A stretch of 64,000 nt of DNA from Isoetes taiwanensis (taxonomy: Eukaryota > Streptophyta > Lycopodiopsida > Isoetales > Isoetaceae): the NCBI GenBank assembly GCA_021234155.1, contig JAJEKV010000015.1:7841138-7905137 (forward strand), written 5' to 3'. The translations under genes were made by a program, and so were the position numbers. This document shows, piece after piece, positions 10,773 through 23,069 of the stretch. The notes beneath the pieces were generated by a model, which saw nothing but the letters and a program-made list of their open reading frames with translations, was not told the DNA's origin and did not search any database. Numbering within the stretch: the stretch's first letter is position 1; the number at the start of each line of letters is the position of its first letter.

Positions 10773-12195
10773 CACAATTGGGTCTTCATTTTATGACGAC
10801 TATAAGTTGAGGTAAAGATGCATTTCTAAATAAAGCAATTGCATACATGTCTCATGTTGTGTATATTCTATAGTGTTGTAATTTAGGAATTCATGTAGCT
10901 TTGAATATTGCAGCATAATCTCAGTCTCAACTTTACCATGGGCATCTCAAAGCGCATGTTCATATTGTAGGTAATTTTTAACATATGGTTGTTCTTGATC
11001 ATCTGTGATATATTCAACAATTCGATTGTTTGTATTAACTGAGACTTATGGTTGGGATTGCTATTGGGATTTCGCTACACTCTGAACATCACAAATCTAG
11101 CTTTAAATGTTCTTAGCTGGACAATAGAAATTGGTTTCAGAGCCTTCGTATAACTGTAAAGTTGAGCTGCACAGTGAATGGACAATTGGGTAAGAAAAAC
11201 CTTTTATTCATGTATCTTACCATTGATTGAAAGGTCTTGGGTCAGATGATGCAAACAAATTAAAAGAGAAAGGAATTTGGGTTACCCAATGCTACGGAAA
11301 CGATTAAATTATGTGTGAGATGTGGTAGCAGGAGAGCTTCTCTACATAAAGCTGATAAATAAACAAAAGAAACTAACACGTTACAAAAGATTCTTAGTAC
11401 ACATTGTAAATTCAATTCAATTGAAAAATTCTAAGAGTTTGTAGTGCATGTGGATTTACTTTCAAACTAAAGTCTTTCAAATCATAAATGATGTGATATG
11501 CTCTGCTAGCATTTAATACACTAATCCCCTTTCAAGGCAATGAACGAATTGTTTTTTATTCAGTTATTTTTTATTCAGTGGCATTTTAATCAATGATGTT
11601 TTCTGGAGAGACATGAAACTCATATCAATGGGGAAATGTCAATAAGCCATAACAATGTTTGAAATGCTAAGCAATCTAAATCATGCAATACAAAATAATT
11701 AGAAAACCCAAATCAATCATCAAGTCCAGTAGTTTTCAACTTCATAGCCAAATGAATCCAACTTACATAACTTAATAGAAAGGAATGTCTTTACACAAAT
11801 TCTTTACTATTAAGCCTTGCATTTTACGAACATCTTTCACACCATTCCAAAGATATAAAGGCCCCCCTTTGCGTTTCAAGCATATCTTTCACGCCATTCC
11901 AAAGATATAAAAGTCCCCTTTTGCATTTCAAGACCATCTTTCACATAATTCCACAGATATACAAATTCCCTTTTGCAAGAGCAAGTCGGGGAAGAGAAAT
12001 GTTCGCAGCGGCCGCGATAAATTTCTTGTATTAAATAAATGAAAACATCCTTGGGCTGTAAAAATTGTAGGTCATCCATGCTTAATAGTTGACTCAATAA
12101 TTCTTTATGATGGAGTAGAATATGACACCTCACCACATAAGGTTGTTGTACCTCTTCATATGAGGAGGTTGTTAATCTAAAAGAGGAAAATAGCC
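10773..12195. other. AT-rich stretch without a gene; small tandem repeat at 11820-11975
   Basis: No coding region is supported. At 11820-11975 a unit of about 54 bases containing ATCTTTCAC..ATTCCAAAGATATA is present three times with substitutions. At about 12000-12040 lies a GC-rich motif followed by GATAAATTTCTTGTA that recurs in reverse orientation near 45925. Confidence 0.6.
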
Positions 12196-13018
12196 CTCCA
12201 TGGATGGGCTGAGCTTATCCAACGAAACAAATAATATTGATTAGCCAATACAATTGCATGAGGGCAAGACAGAATAGTGATAGGCAAACTTTTTAGGTTT
12301 CATCTAAAAATTTTCTATGGTTACTTTTTACTTTGACCAGTGTTGTGTTTAGAGCTGGAACTTTCCATTGTCTTAATAGAAAACCATAAGAAAACTTGCC
12401 AGAACAATTCCTATGGCACCACAACTTAACCAAAAAGTTCTCAATTTGAACCGGTTGGTTTATAGTGTTCCTCAGACTTTGCCCAACACTAGGCTCGCTA
12501 ACCCAAGAACAAGAATATTGCTCATTGGGTCCTATGTCCTCGCGAAGGACTTGATTTTAAGACTATATGGTCCCCCAACCTCCTTTTCAAGCATGAAGTC
12601 AAGACCAACACCCCAAAAAAAAAAAAAACCAAATTTTTTGCTCATTGGGTTCTTTGTCCTTGGGAAGGAGCCGCTTTTAAGGCTATATGGTCCCCAAACT
12701 CTTCCTGAAGCATGAAGTCAAGATTATATGGTCCCACAAACTCTTTTGGGCTAGATAACAGCCTGTGCATGGTCCGTTACGGTGATAACAATTTCAGCCA
12801 ACCTATTACGAGCCATACATGCCCTCTTCCCCCTTGAATCAACGTCTGGAGATTCATTTCGAGAATATGAAAATCTTTGGAAGGATGTGAAGGAAGCATA
12901 AAGCCAAGATTATATGGTCCCACAAACTCCTTTTGAAGCTTGCCTTGAAACTGAAAGCTAGCTATCAATTCAAGATGGTGACAACTTACGTGCTCAATTA
13001 AAGAACATTTTGTTGAAA
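12196..13018. repeat. Dispersed repeat, copy 2 (partner at 8703-9560)
   Basis: Same orientation as copy 1, differing by point changes and short indels such as a longer A-run near 12616. It ends about 230 bases upstream of the ABCC start codon, so it could lie in that gene's promoter region. Confidence 0.85.
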
Positions 13019-13250
13019 CCATGGAAATAGGTTGATTCGATATTTTCGGTATTTTTTATGCAAGGGACCTAACGAAGTCGGTCAACTCGCTACATTTATG
13101 ATGGGTCGCCTCGTTGGCCGCTTGTCTGCCTTTCTATTGCTCTAACGCTGGCAGCTGAGCAGGCAGTGGATGTTTATGCCTCTGCCTCCGGACTTGAAAT
13201 TTTTGCAGCCGGAAGAAAGCCCCTGCTATGATTCGTCCATAAGTTCTACA

Positions 13251-16200
13251 ATGGAAGGTAAGCAGTAACCTATTCACTTTCATTAACGCCAGATTGTTAT
13301 GTATGAATCAGTACCTCATTCCCTTTCCCTCATGAATTTTTACAAATCTGAAGTCTAGCATATCTCTAGATCGTTGAGCTGCCTACCGCCATGCCCGATT
13401 CTGTATTCTGTATTTCCTTTCTAATTTCACCACCATCTGTTTGCTAGGGAATTCCATGGCATGGATGTTTACGTGGTCATGCGCTGGAAATCTATCCCAA
13501 ATGACATTATGGAGGAGAATAGAGTTTGCTTGCCTTGGATTGTGTCCTCAACGGATACTTGCCATGGGGAGTACTACTTTTTTTCTGGTCTTGCTGATTT
13601 CGTTCCTTTTCTACAAGTCAAGAATGGATTCACGGAGGTTTAATGGCTCTCTGTTAAAAATGGGATACTTATTCAAGATATCCATTGGAGCAGCTGCACT
13701 TCCTTGTCTGGGCTATGCTGTGCTTGCATTCTCTCTTCTCTGGGAAACTGCAATTAATCATCAAAATAGCACAACATTAGTAGAATATCTCTTTATCATT
13801 ATCCAAGCAATAAAATGGTTCTCCTTTTTTCTTATGCTCTTATACGAAAGAAGCTGTGCGCTTTTTTATCATGTACACTTGCTTCGGGTTTGGTGGATCT
13901 GGGATTTTCTTCTGTCATGCCTACAGTTTTCCTCTGCAGTTGTTCGATTGGTCTCAGGAAATGGAAGGCCCGATCATCACATTCGTGTTGATGACATCTT
14001 CTCTCTTGTAATATTCCCCCTGGCAATTTTCTTCCTTCTTGTAGCTTTAGTAGGCAAAATTGGGCTCTCTAAAGTGGAAGATTCTGAGTCTCTAAAAGAT
14101 CCATTGTTAGCAAATTCATTCGCCATCAATGCATATGATGAAGTTCTGACGACCGATTACTCTAAAGCAGGATTTGTAAGTAGAGCCCTCTGGTTATGGA
14201 TGGGGCCACTGCTGAACAAAGGTTACAAGAACCCTCTCCAGTTGAACGATGTGCCTCTTCTCGCATTTGATGATAGAGCCGAGGCAACATTTGCTCGTTT
14301 CAAAGCCAATTGGCCAAAAACAAGATGCACTAGGCCAGTGTTATTAACTTTATGGAGCTGCTTCTGGGATAAGTTAGCAATTACTGGTCTTCTAGCTTTC
14401 ACTAGATTGTGTGTAATGTATGTAGGGCCAATACTCATACAGAGTTTTGTGAACTATACTTCGGGACAGAGAAGTTCAGTTTATGAGGGATACTACCTTG
14501 TGTTAGTGCTTTTAATTGCAAAAGCCATTGAAGTTCTATCTTCACATCAATTCAATTTTATGAGTCAAAGACTCGGCATGCTAGTTAGGTCTTCCATTGT
14601 TACGGCAGTCTATCACAAAGGACTTAGATTATCCAGCTCTTCTAAGCAAACATATGGTGTTGGGCAGATTGTAAACTATATGTCAGTAGATGCTCAGCAG
14701 CTCTCAGATGTCATTCTACAAATCCACAACCTCTGGTTATTGCCAGCCCAAGTCTGTGTAGCATTAGTCATACTATATCAAACTATTGGACTCGCCATGT
14801 TTGCGGGTTTAGCCATGATGATTGCTGTTGTTCTTGTCAATGCATGTCTTATGGAGATGCAACGTAAGTATCAGGGTATGATAATGAAAGCCAGGGACGA
14901 GAGGATGAGTGCAATCAATGAGGTCTTGAACTTTATGAAAATAATTAAGCTGCAGGCATGGGAGGATCATTTTCAGAGCCGTGTGAAGGAGTTTCGTATG
15001 GCAGAATATGGCTGGCTTTCAGGTGTCATGTCTACATTCTCTGCCAGCATAGCTATGTTGTATTTGTGCCCATCGTTGGTCTCTACTGCGATGTTTGGGG
15101 CATGTGTGCTTATGAAGACAGGGCTGACAACAGCAAAAGTATTCACTGCAACTGCAACTTTTCGGATATTGCAAGAGCCCATACGCATGTTCCCACAAAC
15201 CCTAATTTCTATCTCTCAAGTTCTCGTTTCCCTTGATAGGTTAGATATGTACATGCAATGCGCTGAGTTAGACACAACATCCATTACGCGGGTACATGCC
15301 GGAAGCTATGCTGTGGACATTGAAAATGGTTCCTTTTCCTGGGAAGAGGGAAATACAAAGCCTGACCTTGATGACATTAATTTTAGCGTCAAGCCAGGTT
15401 CTCTGGTCACAGTAGTTGGAATGGTTGGATCAGGGAAAACTTCCCTCCTTGCTTCAATAATGGGAGAGATGCATAAGCTGTCTGGCAAGGTATGTGGTAT
15501 TAAGAAGTTGCAATTTTCCGCATTCGAATTAATTACTTAGTTTCCGTTTTAATTTCTTAGGTGACAATCTGTGGTAAAACAGCGTTTGTGGCACAAACTG
15601 CCTGGATCCAGAATGCGACAATTGAACAAAATATTCTTTTTGGCTTACCAATGGATATAGAAAGATACAACAGGGCTCTGAGAGCTTGTGCTCTAGAACC
15701 TGACATAGCATTGATGGACCATGGAGATCAGACAGAGATTGGAGAAAGAGGTATTAATCTTAGTGGTGGTCAAAAACAAAGAATACAATTAGCTAGGGCG
15801 GTTTATCAAGATTCAGATATCTATCTTCTGGATGATGTATTCAGTGCGGTGGATGCACACACTGGAACATACTTGTTCAATGTAAGCATCCCAGTAAAAC
15901 CTTAGTTCACTTAAATGTGAGGTTTGCATCACTTAAATGTGAGGTTTTTATAGGGTTGAATTTTAATCTTAGTTTGAATGTACATGTAGGAATGTATATT
16001 GGGAGCTCTGGCTGGCAAAACTATTATTCTTGTAACTCACCAAGTGGAGTTCTTGCCTAAAGCAGACCTAATTCTGGTAAGGACCTTATTATTGTTTTGA
16101 GTATGGGGTCAAATGGAAACAAGTTAGAAAGATGCCATTTAGCCTTCGTTTGATGCTTGCACAGCCTTTCATAATAAACTTACAAGCATGTTGTCTGAAA

Positions 16201-19200
16201 AGTATTTGTGAGATTCCATCTTGCTGAGGCATATGCTTAGAGCAATGCTAAAGTTCAAATTATCATATCAAAGACTGCTAGGACGGATCACATCTAAATG
16301 CATAGGAAACTTTACCACATGGGATGGTATACCTTCATAAGTTGCATATCAGACTTGGTGGAAAGAGAAGTTGATTCTCTTTGCAGGTTGTAATTCCTTA
16401 GTTATTGGGAAACTTAAAACTGTCTAGCAACTCATCGGGCTGCAGCTTTGGCATTGTAGGTGGAAAGTAAGAAATGCTTATATTAGAGATGTGCACAGCA
16501 TACATTGGGGCCTTGAATCATGGAGCTTATAATCACTAAAGTTGAGGACAAATTCCAGTGAATCTTGGAAATTTTCTGATCATCAATCCTTGTCTGCAGG
16601 TTATGCGTGATGGTAAGATTGTGGAATTGGGGACTTACAAAGAGCTTCTGAAGCATGGGACAGATTTGGAGTCCCTTGTAAAAGCCCACAATGTTGCCCT
16701 TGATTCTATTTCGGCTGACAATTTTAGAGAAGAAGAAGAACATGGGTTATCTGGCATCAACTCAATCGAAGAAGAGTTTTGTTTTTCTCCCAAAGAAATA
16801 TCTGAGGAAATGAACTTGCCTCGTCGTACAAATTCCAGGAAATCATCTGAATTATCTCGCCGCCAGAGCTCTCAAAAGCATTCTATAAAACAGGACTCCT
16901 CAAGGCTGATCGATGAAGAGCAGAGAGAATCAGGTCAAGTTGGCTGGAAAATCTACTGGATGTACTACACTAAAGCATATGGTTGGCCAGCACTTGCGTT
17001 GCTAATAGTTGTGCAGATAATATGGCAATCACTTCTAGTATGCAGTGACTATTGGCTTTCTGATCAGACCTCTGGAGAACACCAATTTAATCCCTCTTTG
17101 TTCATCGAAGTCTATTTTTTCATCTCACTGGCGTCTTGGTTTTTTGCAATTGCTCGAGCGTTCATCTTTTGTATCATGGGACTGAAGACAACACAGATTT
17201 TCTTTTTTGACATGTTGCAAAGTATATTTAGAGCACCCATGTCTTTTTTTTGACACAACTCCTTCTGGAAGAATACTAAGTAGGGTAAGAGGTTATCAAC
17301 CAACTTATTTTATGGTAGCATAATCACTGTGCTTTTGTGCTACCTAAACAGCTTTACAATTTTTTTGCAGTTTTCAACAGACCAAACAATGCTGGATATC
17401 CTTCTACCCTTTTTTTCTGTAGCTGCTATGTCGCTTTATATGGCAACCCTCAGTACCTTAGTTGTTACCTGCCAAGTTACATGGCCAATTATTTTTCTTA
17501 TATTGCCACTTGCTTGGTTGTATAAATCATATCAGGTATGTCAACATTTGAATTAACTGAATTGCACTTCCCCACTGAAGTATTAAATGTAAGCATATGA
17601 CATTATAGGCATTTTTATTGCGACATCAAGGGAGCTTACACGTTTAGATTCAATCAAGGCTCCAGTAATTTTTCATTTTTCAGAGTCATTGGCCGGCCTC
17701 ACAACAATCAGATGCTTCCAGAAAGAGCAAGACTTCTCTCACATGAACCTCAAGCATGTGAATGCTAACATATGTATGGATTTTCACAATAATGCTGCAA
17801 ATGAGTGGTTTGGATACAGACTCGAGATGCTTGGTACAACAGTACTTTGTGCATCCACATTATTGCTTGTGTCTTTGCCAGAAAATGTTGTCAGACCAGG
17901 TAAAATATTTGACATAGATGACGGTTATATTTTGTTATTGCCTTGCCTAATATTTTTGTATTCACTGGGCTCATGCAGATCGTGTCGGCCTCTCTCTTTC
18001 TTATGGACTGGCACTTAATGCAGCTCTCTTTTTGTCGGTATTTTTTGCTTGTCAAGTTGAAAATAAGATGGTATCCGTTGAACGGATCAGGCAATATACG
18101 TGTATTCCGAGTGAAGCTCCTGCAATTATAGACTCCTTCCGACCACCTAAAAATTGGCCATCTGAAGGAAGTATCCATATGTCAGATTTACAGGTACTTG
18201 CATGGCCACGTCTAGTTTATTTTATTTTTGTAAGGTTTTAGTTAGTTACTAGTGTCCATGAACATTCATCTTAATTGTGTTGTGCAACTCCCTTTTCCAA
18301 CACAGCTCTTCCTGTGCTTACTGGTAGTACTACAAGCACTATTTTCTTCCTCATTAAGGCTTTCTATTTGACAATAACTCTGGTACTATCAAGTACTTTT
18401 ACATATAAAGGAAGCTTGTATAGTTTTGGCTTTAACCAGAACCACAGAGTAAATTAGATGGATATGGACATATTTGCTTTTGGCACTATGTGGCCTGACA
18501 TATTCGAGCTTCACAAAATAGTAACTTGTTAAAATGTGCAGCTTTCGCTACCGGCCCTAATACTCCACTGGTTCTAAAAGGCATAACCCTCAAGATAAAG
18601 GGAGGCAAAAAGATTGGAATTGTTGGTCGGACAGGAAGTGGAAAGTCAACCTTATTACAAGCAATATTTCGTTTAGTGGAACCATCTGGTGGAAAAGTAA
18701 TAATTGATGGCATTGAAATCACTAAGTTGGGGCTCGCAGACCTCAGATCCAAGTTCGGCATCATCCCACAGGAGCCAATACTGTTTGAAGGCAACATAAG
18801 GAACAATATTGACCCACTTGGGCAACATACTGATGAAGAAATTTGGGAGGTAGGTGCAAGTTGATCACAAAGATGCATTTGTTCGTCACTGAATCAGTCC
18901 ATTACTTGACCTTTCCTTACTACAGGCTATTGATAAATCCCAGCTGGGTGATAGTATTCGTGAGAAGGCTGGAAAACTTGATTCCCCAGGTACATTTTGC
19001 AGTTTTCTAGTTTTTCCCTCTTTCTGTGCTTTGAAATGATATATGATTGCTCTACAGTTCTTGATAATGGTGATAACTGGAGTGTTGGACAAAAACAGCT
19101 TTTTTGTCTTGCCAGAGCATTGCTAAAACGCAGCCGTATACTATTCCTTGATGAGGCCACTGCATCTATTGATGCACAGACAGAAGTCATACTTCAGAGA

Positions 19201-19501
19201 GTAATGCAGGAAGAGTTCTCTAGCTCAACAGTTATTAGCATCGCACATAGAATACCTTCTGTCATGAACAGTGACAAAGTTATAGTCATGGATAATGGTA
19301 TGTTATCTACTGTGTTCTCTACTACCACTTTTGATAGTGTTGTAATCAGAGAATGGAGTTCATTAACATGGGTGATGTGAATTTTGTAAAACAGGGATGG
19401 TGAAAGAGTATGATGCACCTGCAAAATTATTGGAGGATTCGAAATCGTTATTTGCACAGCTTGTTCATGAATATGCTGCAAGATCTGGTGCAGGCTCCTG
19501 A
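13251..19501 (+). CDS. ABC transporter C family (MRP-type) full-length transporter gene
   Basis: Plant ABCC transporters use ATP to move glutathione or other conjugates across the vacuolar or plasma membrane. Exons: 13251-13257, 13448-15489, 15561-15881, 15990-16076, 16600-17284, 17371-17535, 17609-17899, 17979-18193, 18542-18849, 18926-18989, 19058-19297, 19395-19501, all GT-AG. The start ATG at 13251 is split from the next in-frame ATG (13456) by a 190 bp intron. Order: hydrophobic N-terminal TMD0, TMD1, NBD1 (Walker [10 protein letters not shown], signature LSGGQKQR, Walker B IYLLDD, H-loop THQ), linker, TMD2, NBD2 (Walker A GRTGSGKS, signature WSVGQKQL, Walker B ILFLDEA, AHR). About 1,509 residues, the usual ABCC length. 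Five one-base indels, all in homopolymers (17244-17251 T8, 17612-17616 T5, 18543-18545 T, 18555-18557 C, with one missing and the others extra), break the frame. Sequencing error or a very young pseudogene are both possible. Confidence 0.9.
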
Positions 19502-20598
19502 AGTCCACAAAATCTGACTCATCTCTTTCAACAGTTCTGTGCTGTTGGCTTAAAAATTATTCTTTTGTCTGCATGATAGCAGAGGCATACTTGTGGCACG
19601 AAACACTTAAATTTGTTTCAACAGATACTTAGCCTTGTGCCTTGCCTCGCCGGCTTGGGTGGCTTATAGAACGGATCGAGCAGCGTCCTGAAAGTGAAAG
19701 CTATATACCTTCTTCCCTTGGAGCATTTTTAAAGTGGGCCAAATTGTTGAAGCTGGTTCGAGTGGTTGAAGCGAATGAAGTTGATGTCCAGCTGCTATTA
19801 TCAAATGCGTCATCGTAGAAAATCAAATTGGTTTGATGTTAAACAGATACACAGAGAACAGCGAGTATGATAGCCGCTTCACCGCTCCTTTATAAAAGCT
19901 TTCACCCGATTCTTTCTGATAATAGGAGATGCCTACCTGAGCATGCACTTCTTTTTTACCATGGTATTCTTTACATTATTCTTTGTTCAAATACACAATC
20001 CACGTTCTCAAAAAAATTTCTATTCAGTCATTGTTTTTAAGGTGCATTTATTGGCTCCCAATTTGGACTTGGATTCCACGGGGTATTAGACTCGTGGAAT
20101 AGGGTATTACTCGTGGTTTCAGCGTTTCGGCGTGCACAATTATTCTACAAGTCGAATACCCCCAATTTTGGGTTGATATTAGGCAAGTTCAAATACCTCC
20201 CATTTCTCCTTCGCTGGACCTCCTATCCCTAAACTCACATCTGCATTACACAAGTCGAATACCCAAGGGGGTATTATTGGGCTCGTCTAAACTAAGGCAT
20301 GTATTGTGCAAGTTGAATACCCTCTTGCTTATCCCACAAGTCGAATACCCCTTGCTTATTCCACAAGTCGAATACCCCCTTGCCCCCAACTTGGGGTATT
20401 AGGTCCAATTTTAAGTTTTCTTATGGCTTTTTCATCACCTCTAGATCATGAAATAGAGACGTGTGAATGGTTCTATAATGGGCAATGCAATTCTTATTAG
20501 TTTAGTATACGTAACTTGAAATCTTGCATACTCAAGTGGTCAATCAATGGTTGTGAGTTTCTTTGTTCAAATACACAATCCACGCTCTCAAAATGTTT
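19502..20598. repeat. ABCC 3' flank with GTCGAATACCCC repeats
   Basis: About 19640-20560 is the source-like, uninterrupted version of the sequence later found at 24842-25557 plus 59518-59830. It contains several CACAAGTCGAATACCCC units and their inverse GGGGTATTAGACTCG. The junction GGGGGTATTATTGGGCTCG at about 20266-20284 is the empty target site of the giant insertion. No gene is seen. Confidence 0.75.
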
Positions 20599-21089
20599 TG
20601 AGAAATTTACCAAAATGACCTTAATTCTTGGCTTAATTTTCAAAACGCACTTAGTATTTTCAAATTCTTTTTACGGTGTATAAGCATGTCATTCCAATGC
20701 TATAAACTTCCAATGTTTGAGTTTGGGATTGGGGGAGGAGCTTCTCGCAATGGTGTGGACTATGATTCTTGGGACGTATTGTATGCCCTGTATATTTTGG
20801 CATGTTCGAGCAGCTTAATTTCATTTAGAGGTCACATTTTCTATTTTAGTGTGTTTTTGGATGGATTTTTTTTGCCATGGTTAGAAAGAAGAAAGGTATT
20901 TTATGTTTTGTTTAGAGCCGGAGGCATGGATAAGATGTGACGCTGCTTTCTATTTGCAGCCTGGGTTTTAGGGTCAACAGATTCAGTGAAGCCATGATTC
21001 GGTGAGCTTTGGTGAAGCCATGATTTGGTGAAGCGGATGTAAGGGATGATATTGTGGGGCTCTGGTGAGGCCGTGATAGCCGGCCTGGA

Positions 21090-21100
21090 GGTTCGAATCC
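21090..21100 (+). other. Pol III B-box-like motif (tRNA T-arm relic or SINE)
   Basis: GGTTCGAATCC, a perfect B-box, is flanked by GGAGG/CCTCC arms that would form a T-stem. No matching A-box, D-arm or anticodon arm is found upstream, so this is at most a tRNA or SINE remnant inside the MULE-like element. Confidence 0.3.
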
Positions 21101-21536
21101 TCCAGCCAGGAATACTTGTAGCAGCACAGGCTTCATGCCGATGCCTTTTTTTTTTTCTTTTTTTTTTTGTAGGTAGCATGATTTTTTCAGCGTAGATTTG
21201 TGGTCAGGCAAGTTCCGGAAGGGGAGGGGCAAGGAGAGCAGAAGCATCTGCTGGTTATGGAGATGAGAATCGGTAATGGGGAATGGAAGCGGTATTCTTC
21301 GTTAAGACATTATTCCATTTCTCCATTGTTTCATTGGAATCCGAGCTCTGCAGCAGCTTCTGCCACCCCATTGGAGTGCCTGCCTTGAGGTCAGATCCTC
21401 TGAATCTTTCAAAGCCTTGGGGCTCTTGAAATACATTCCGATTTAGGCTTGGATCTGCGAAATTAGTCTTTGTTAGGTTTGAAATAGTGCATAAAATTTT
21501 ATTTTCAAGTGGTGGATTTGGGGAAAAAGAGCGGCT

Positions 21537-21965
21537 ATGGCGCAAAGAACCTTCGGTGTGGCCATCGATTTCTCACCAAGCAGCAAACATGCTCTAAGAT
21601 GGGCCTTAGAGAATGTGGCAAAAGCAGGGGATCATGTTATTATTGTGCATGTGGTAAAAGTGATCTTGAGGATGAAAAATCTGCCCTTTGGGAAGCTAAC
21701 AGATCTCGTAAGAATTGCTTTGCCGTCTTTCTTCCTTTTGCTGTAAAATGTTGCTGTTGATTGTTCAAATGTTCTGTTCTTTGCAGCCCTGATTCCCATA
21801 TGCGACATGGGAGATAAACACGTTATGGTCGGATATGGCATGGAATCAGATCCGAAATAATCGCACTGCTGGAGCTTCAAGCTAGGAAAAGTTATGGCCG
21901 GATATGGCGTGGAATCAGATCCGGAAGTAATCGCACTGCTGGAGCTTCAAGCTAGGGAAAAACAA
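21537..21965 (+). pseudogene. Captured universal stress protein (USP) gene fragment
   Basis: Exon 1 (21537-21707) encodes MAQRTFGVAIDFSPSSKHAL, continuing RWALENVAKAGDHVIIVHVV: the first beta strand and helix of the UspA fold, including the Asp that opens the nucleotide-binding region in plant USPs. The donor is CTC|GTAAGA and the acceptor TTTGCAG at 21786. Exon 2 (21787-21965) continues as LIPICDMGDKHVM and then contains a 69-70 bp tandem duplication (21822-21890, 21891-21960) that breaks the frame with a stop. The rest of the USP, including the glycine-rich ATP-binding motif, is absent. It lies within the MULE-like element, and a second copy of exon 1 lies at 24740-24843. It is not expected to make a functional protein. 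Confidence 0.8.
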
Positions 21966-23069
21966 GTAATTGCTTTGGGTTTACTTTTTGCTAAATTCAA
22001 GGCTGTGATCTTCATATAGCGTTTCTGCGTTTGTTCTTGGCTCCCAGCAGATCTTGGCTCCTAGCTGTCAGCCAATCGGGACGTTCTAGAAGCTTGTACA
22101 TATGTTTTTGTGTGATCCCTTTTACATGCTGTAATCTGTTGTATTCGAATGTGAATAAGTGGGAGTTGATGATGTACAAAGGTTTTGATGTGAACATCAT
22201 GGTCATATGCAAAGGTTCTAAATTTAATAAATGGTGAAATTAAATGTTTGTATGTTTGAAATTAACCTTAGAAAGCGGCAAAGCATTTTTTTGGGAAAAA
22301 GATGTTAGCCATTGATTTGGTATGGTGCTCGGGATATGCTGAAGATCAATGGTTCATATTCAACGTTAAAAACAAAACCCATAAACATAGCTCAACGCCT
22401 TTGTAAGAATCGCGTTGAAGGAGAAGCTTTGTGCGCATACTTCCTTCTGATGCACTTGTATTTGAAGTACAAAGTTCACTGCAATCAGTTGTGGTTAATA
22501 TTGAGTCTAACAGATGTTCGTGCTTGGAGTGGCAAATGTTAGGATTTTTATGTGGTCATGTAGTTGTTGCTATTCTTTTTCGATGACAATGTTCAAAGCT
22601 TTATCTCCATCTAGGTTGCAGAAATCCTATTTGACATTTCCATTGTGTACTTTTATCATAATGAGATGTTCTGAAATTTATTTTTCAAATTATTGTCATT
22701 TATGAGAAACACTTCCCTTTTAAAGAATGATCGACTATTATAAAAACGCGTTTTTTGGTGATCATTAAAATACAAAAAGCTAGTTTGGAAAATACTTAAG
22801 AATTACGGGCATTTTGGGAATTTCAGAATACCAATGGCATTTTGGGAATTAAGTGAACAATTAAGGTTATTTTGGTAAATTTCCCAGAAATTTTCTATTC
22901 AGTCATTGTTTTTACCATGTGGTTGCTATCTCAACATCGTTTGGGGTGTTTCAAATCTTTTTGAGACCATTGGATTGCAGAATTTTATAGAGAAATATAT
23001 ATATACAAGTTTTTGTACTATGAGGGACTGTACAAAGCCAAATAGAAGCCAAATGCATAGCCATCCGAT

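Larger units (their letters stand above)
20600..22885. mobile_element. Pack-MULE-like (Mutator-type) element
   Basis: Long imperfect inverted ends: the left begins GAGAAATTTACCAAAATGAC, the right (reverse strand) GGGAAATTTACCAAAATAAC, alike over roughly 48 bases. This AAATTTACCAAAAT type is familiar from plant MULE termini. The flanks rejoin to a sequence already present uninterrupted at about 19990-20035 (CACGTTCTCAAAA..ATTTCTATTCAG), so this is an insertion of 2,286 bp. The 9 bp next to each end (AAATGTTTT and AGAAATTTT) would be a degraded target duplication. It carries no transposase but has universal-stress-protein exons, as Pack-MULEs do. Confidence 0.65.

Noticed and set aside
21060-21120. 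tRNA gene
   Set aside because: A T-arm and B-box are present but no acceptor pairing, D-arm or anticodon arm can be placed upstream.
21537-21965. Functional universal stress protein gene
   Set aside because: Only the first two exons exist, the second has a frame-breaking tandem duplication, and no downstream exons with the ATP-binding glycine motif follow.
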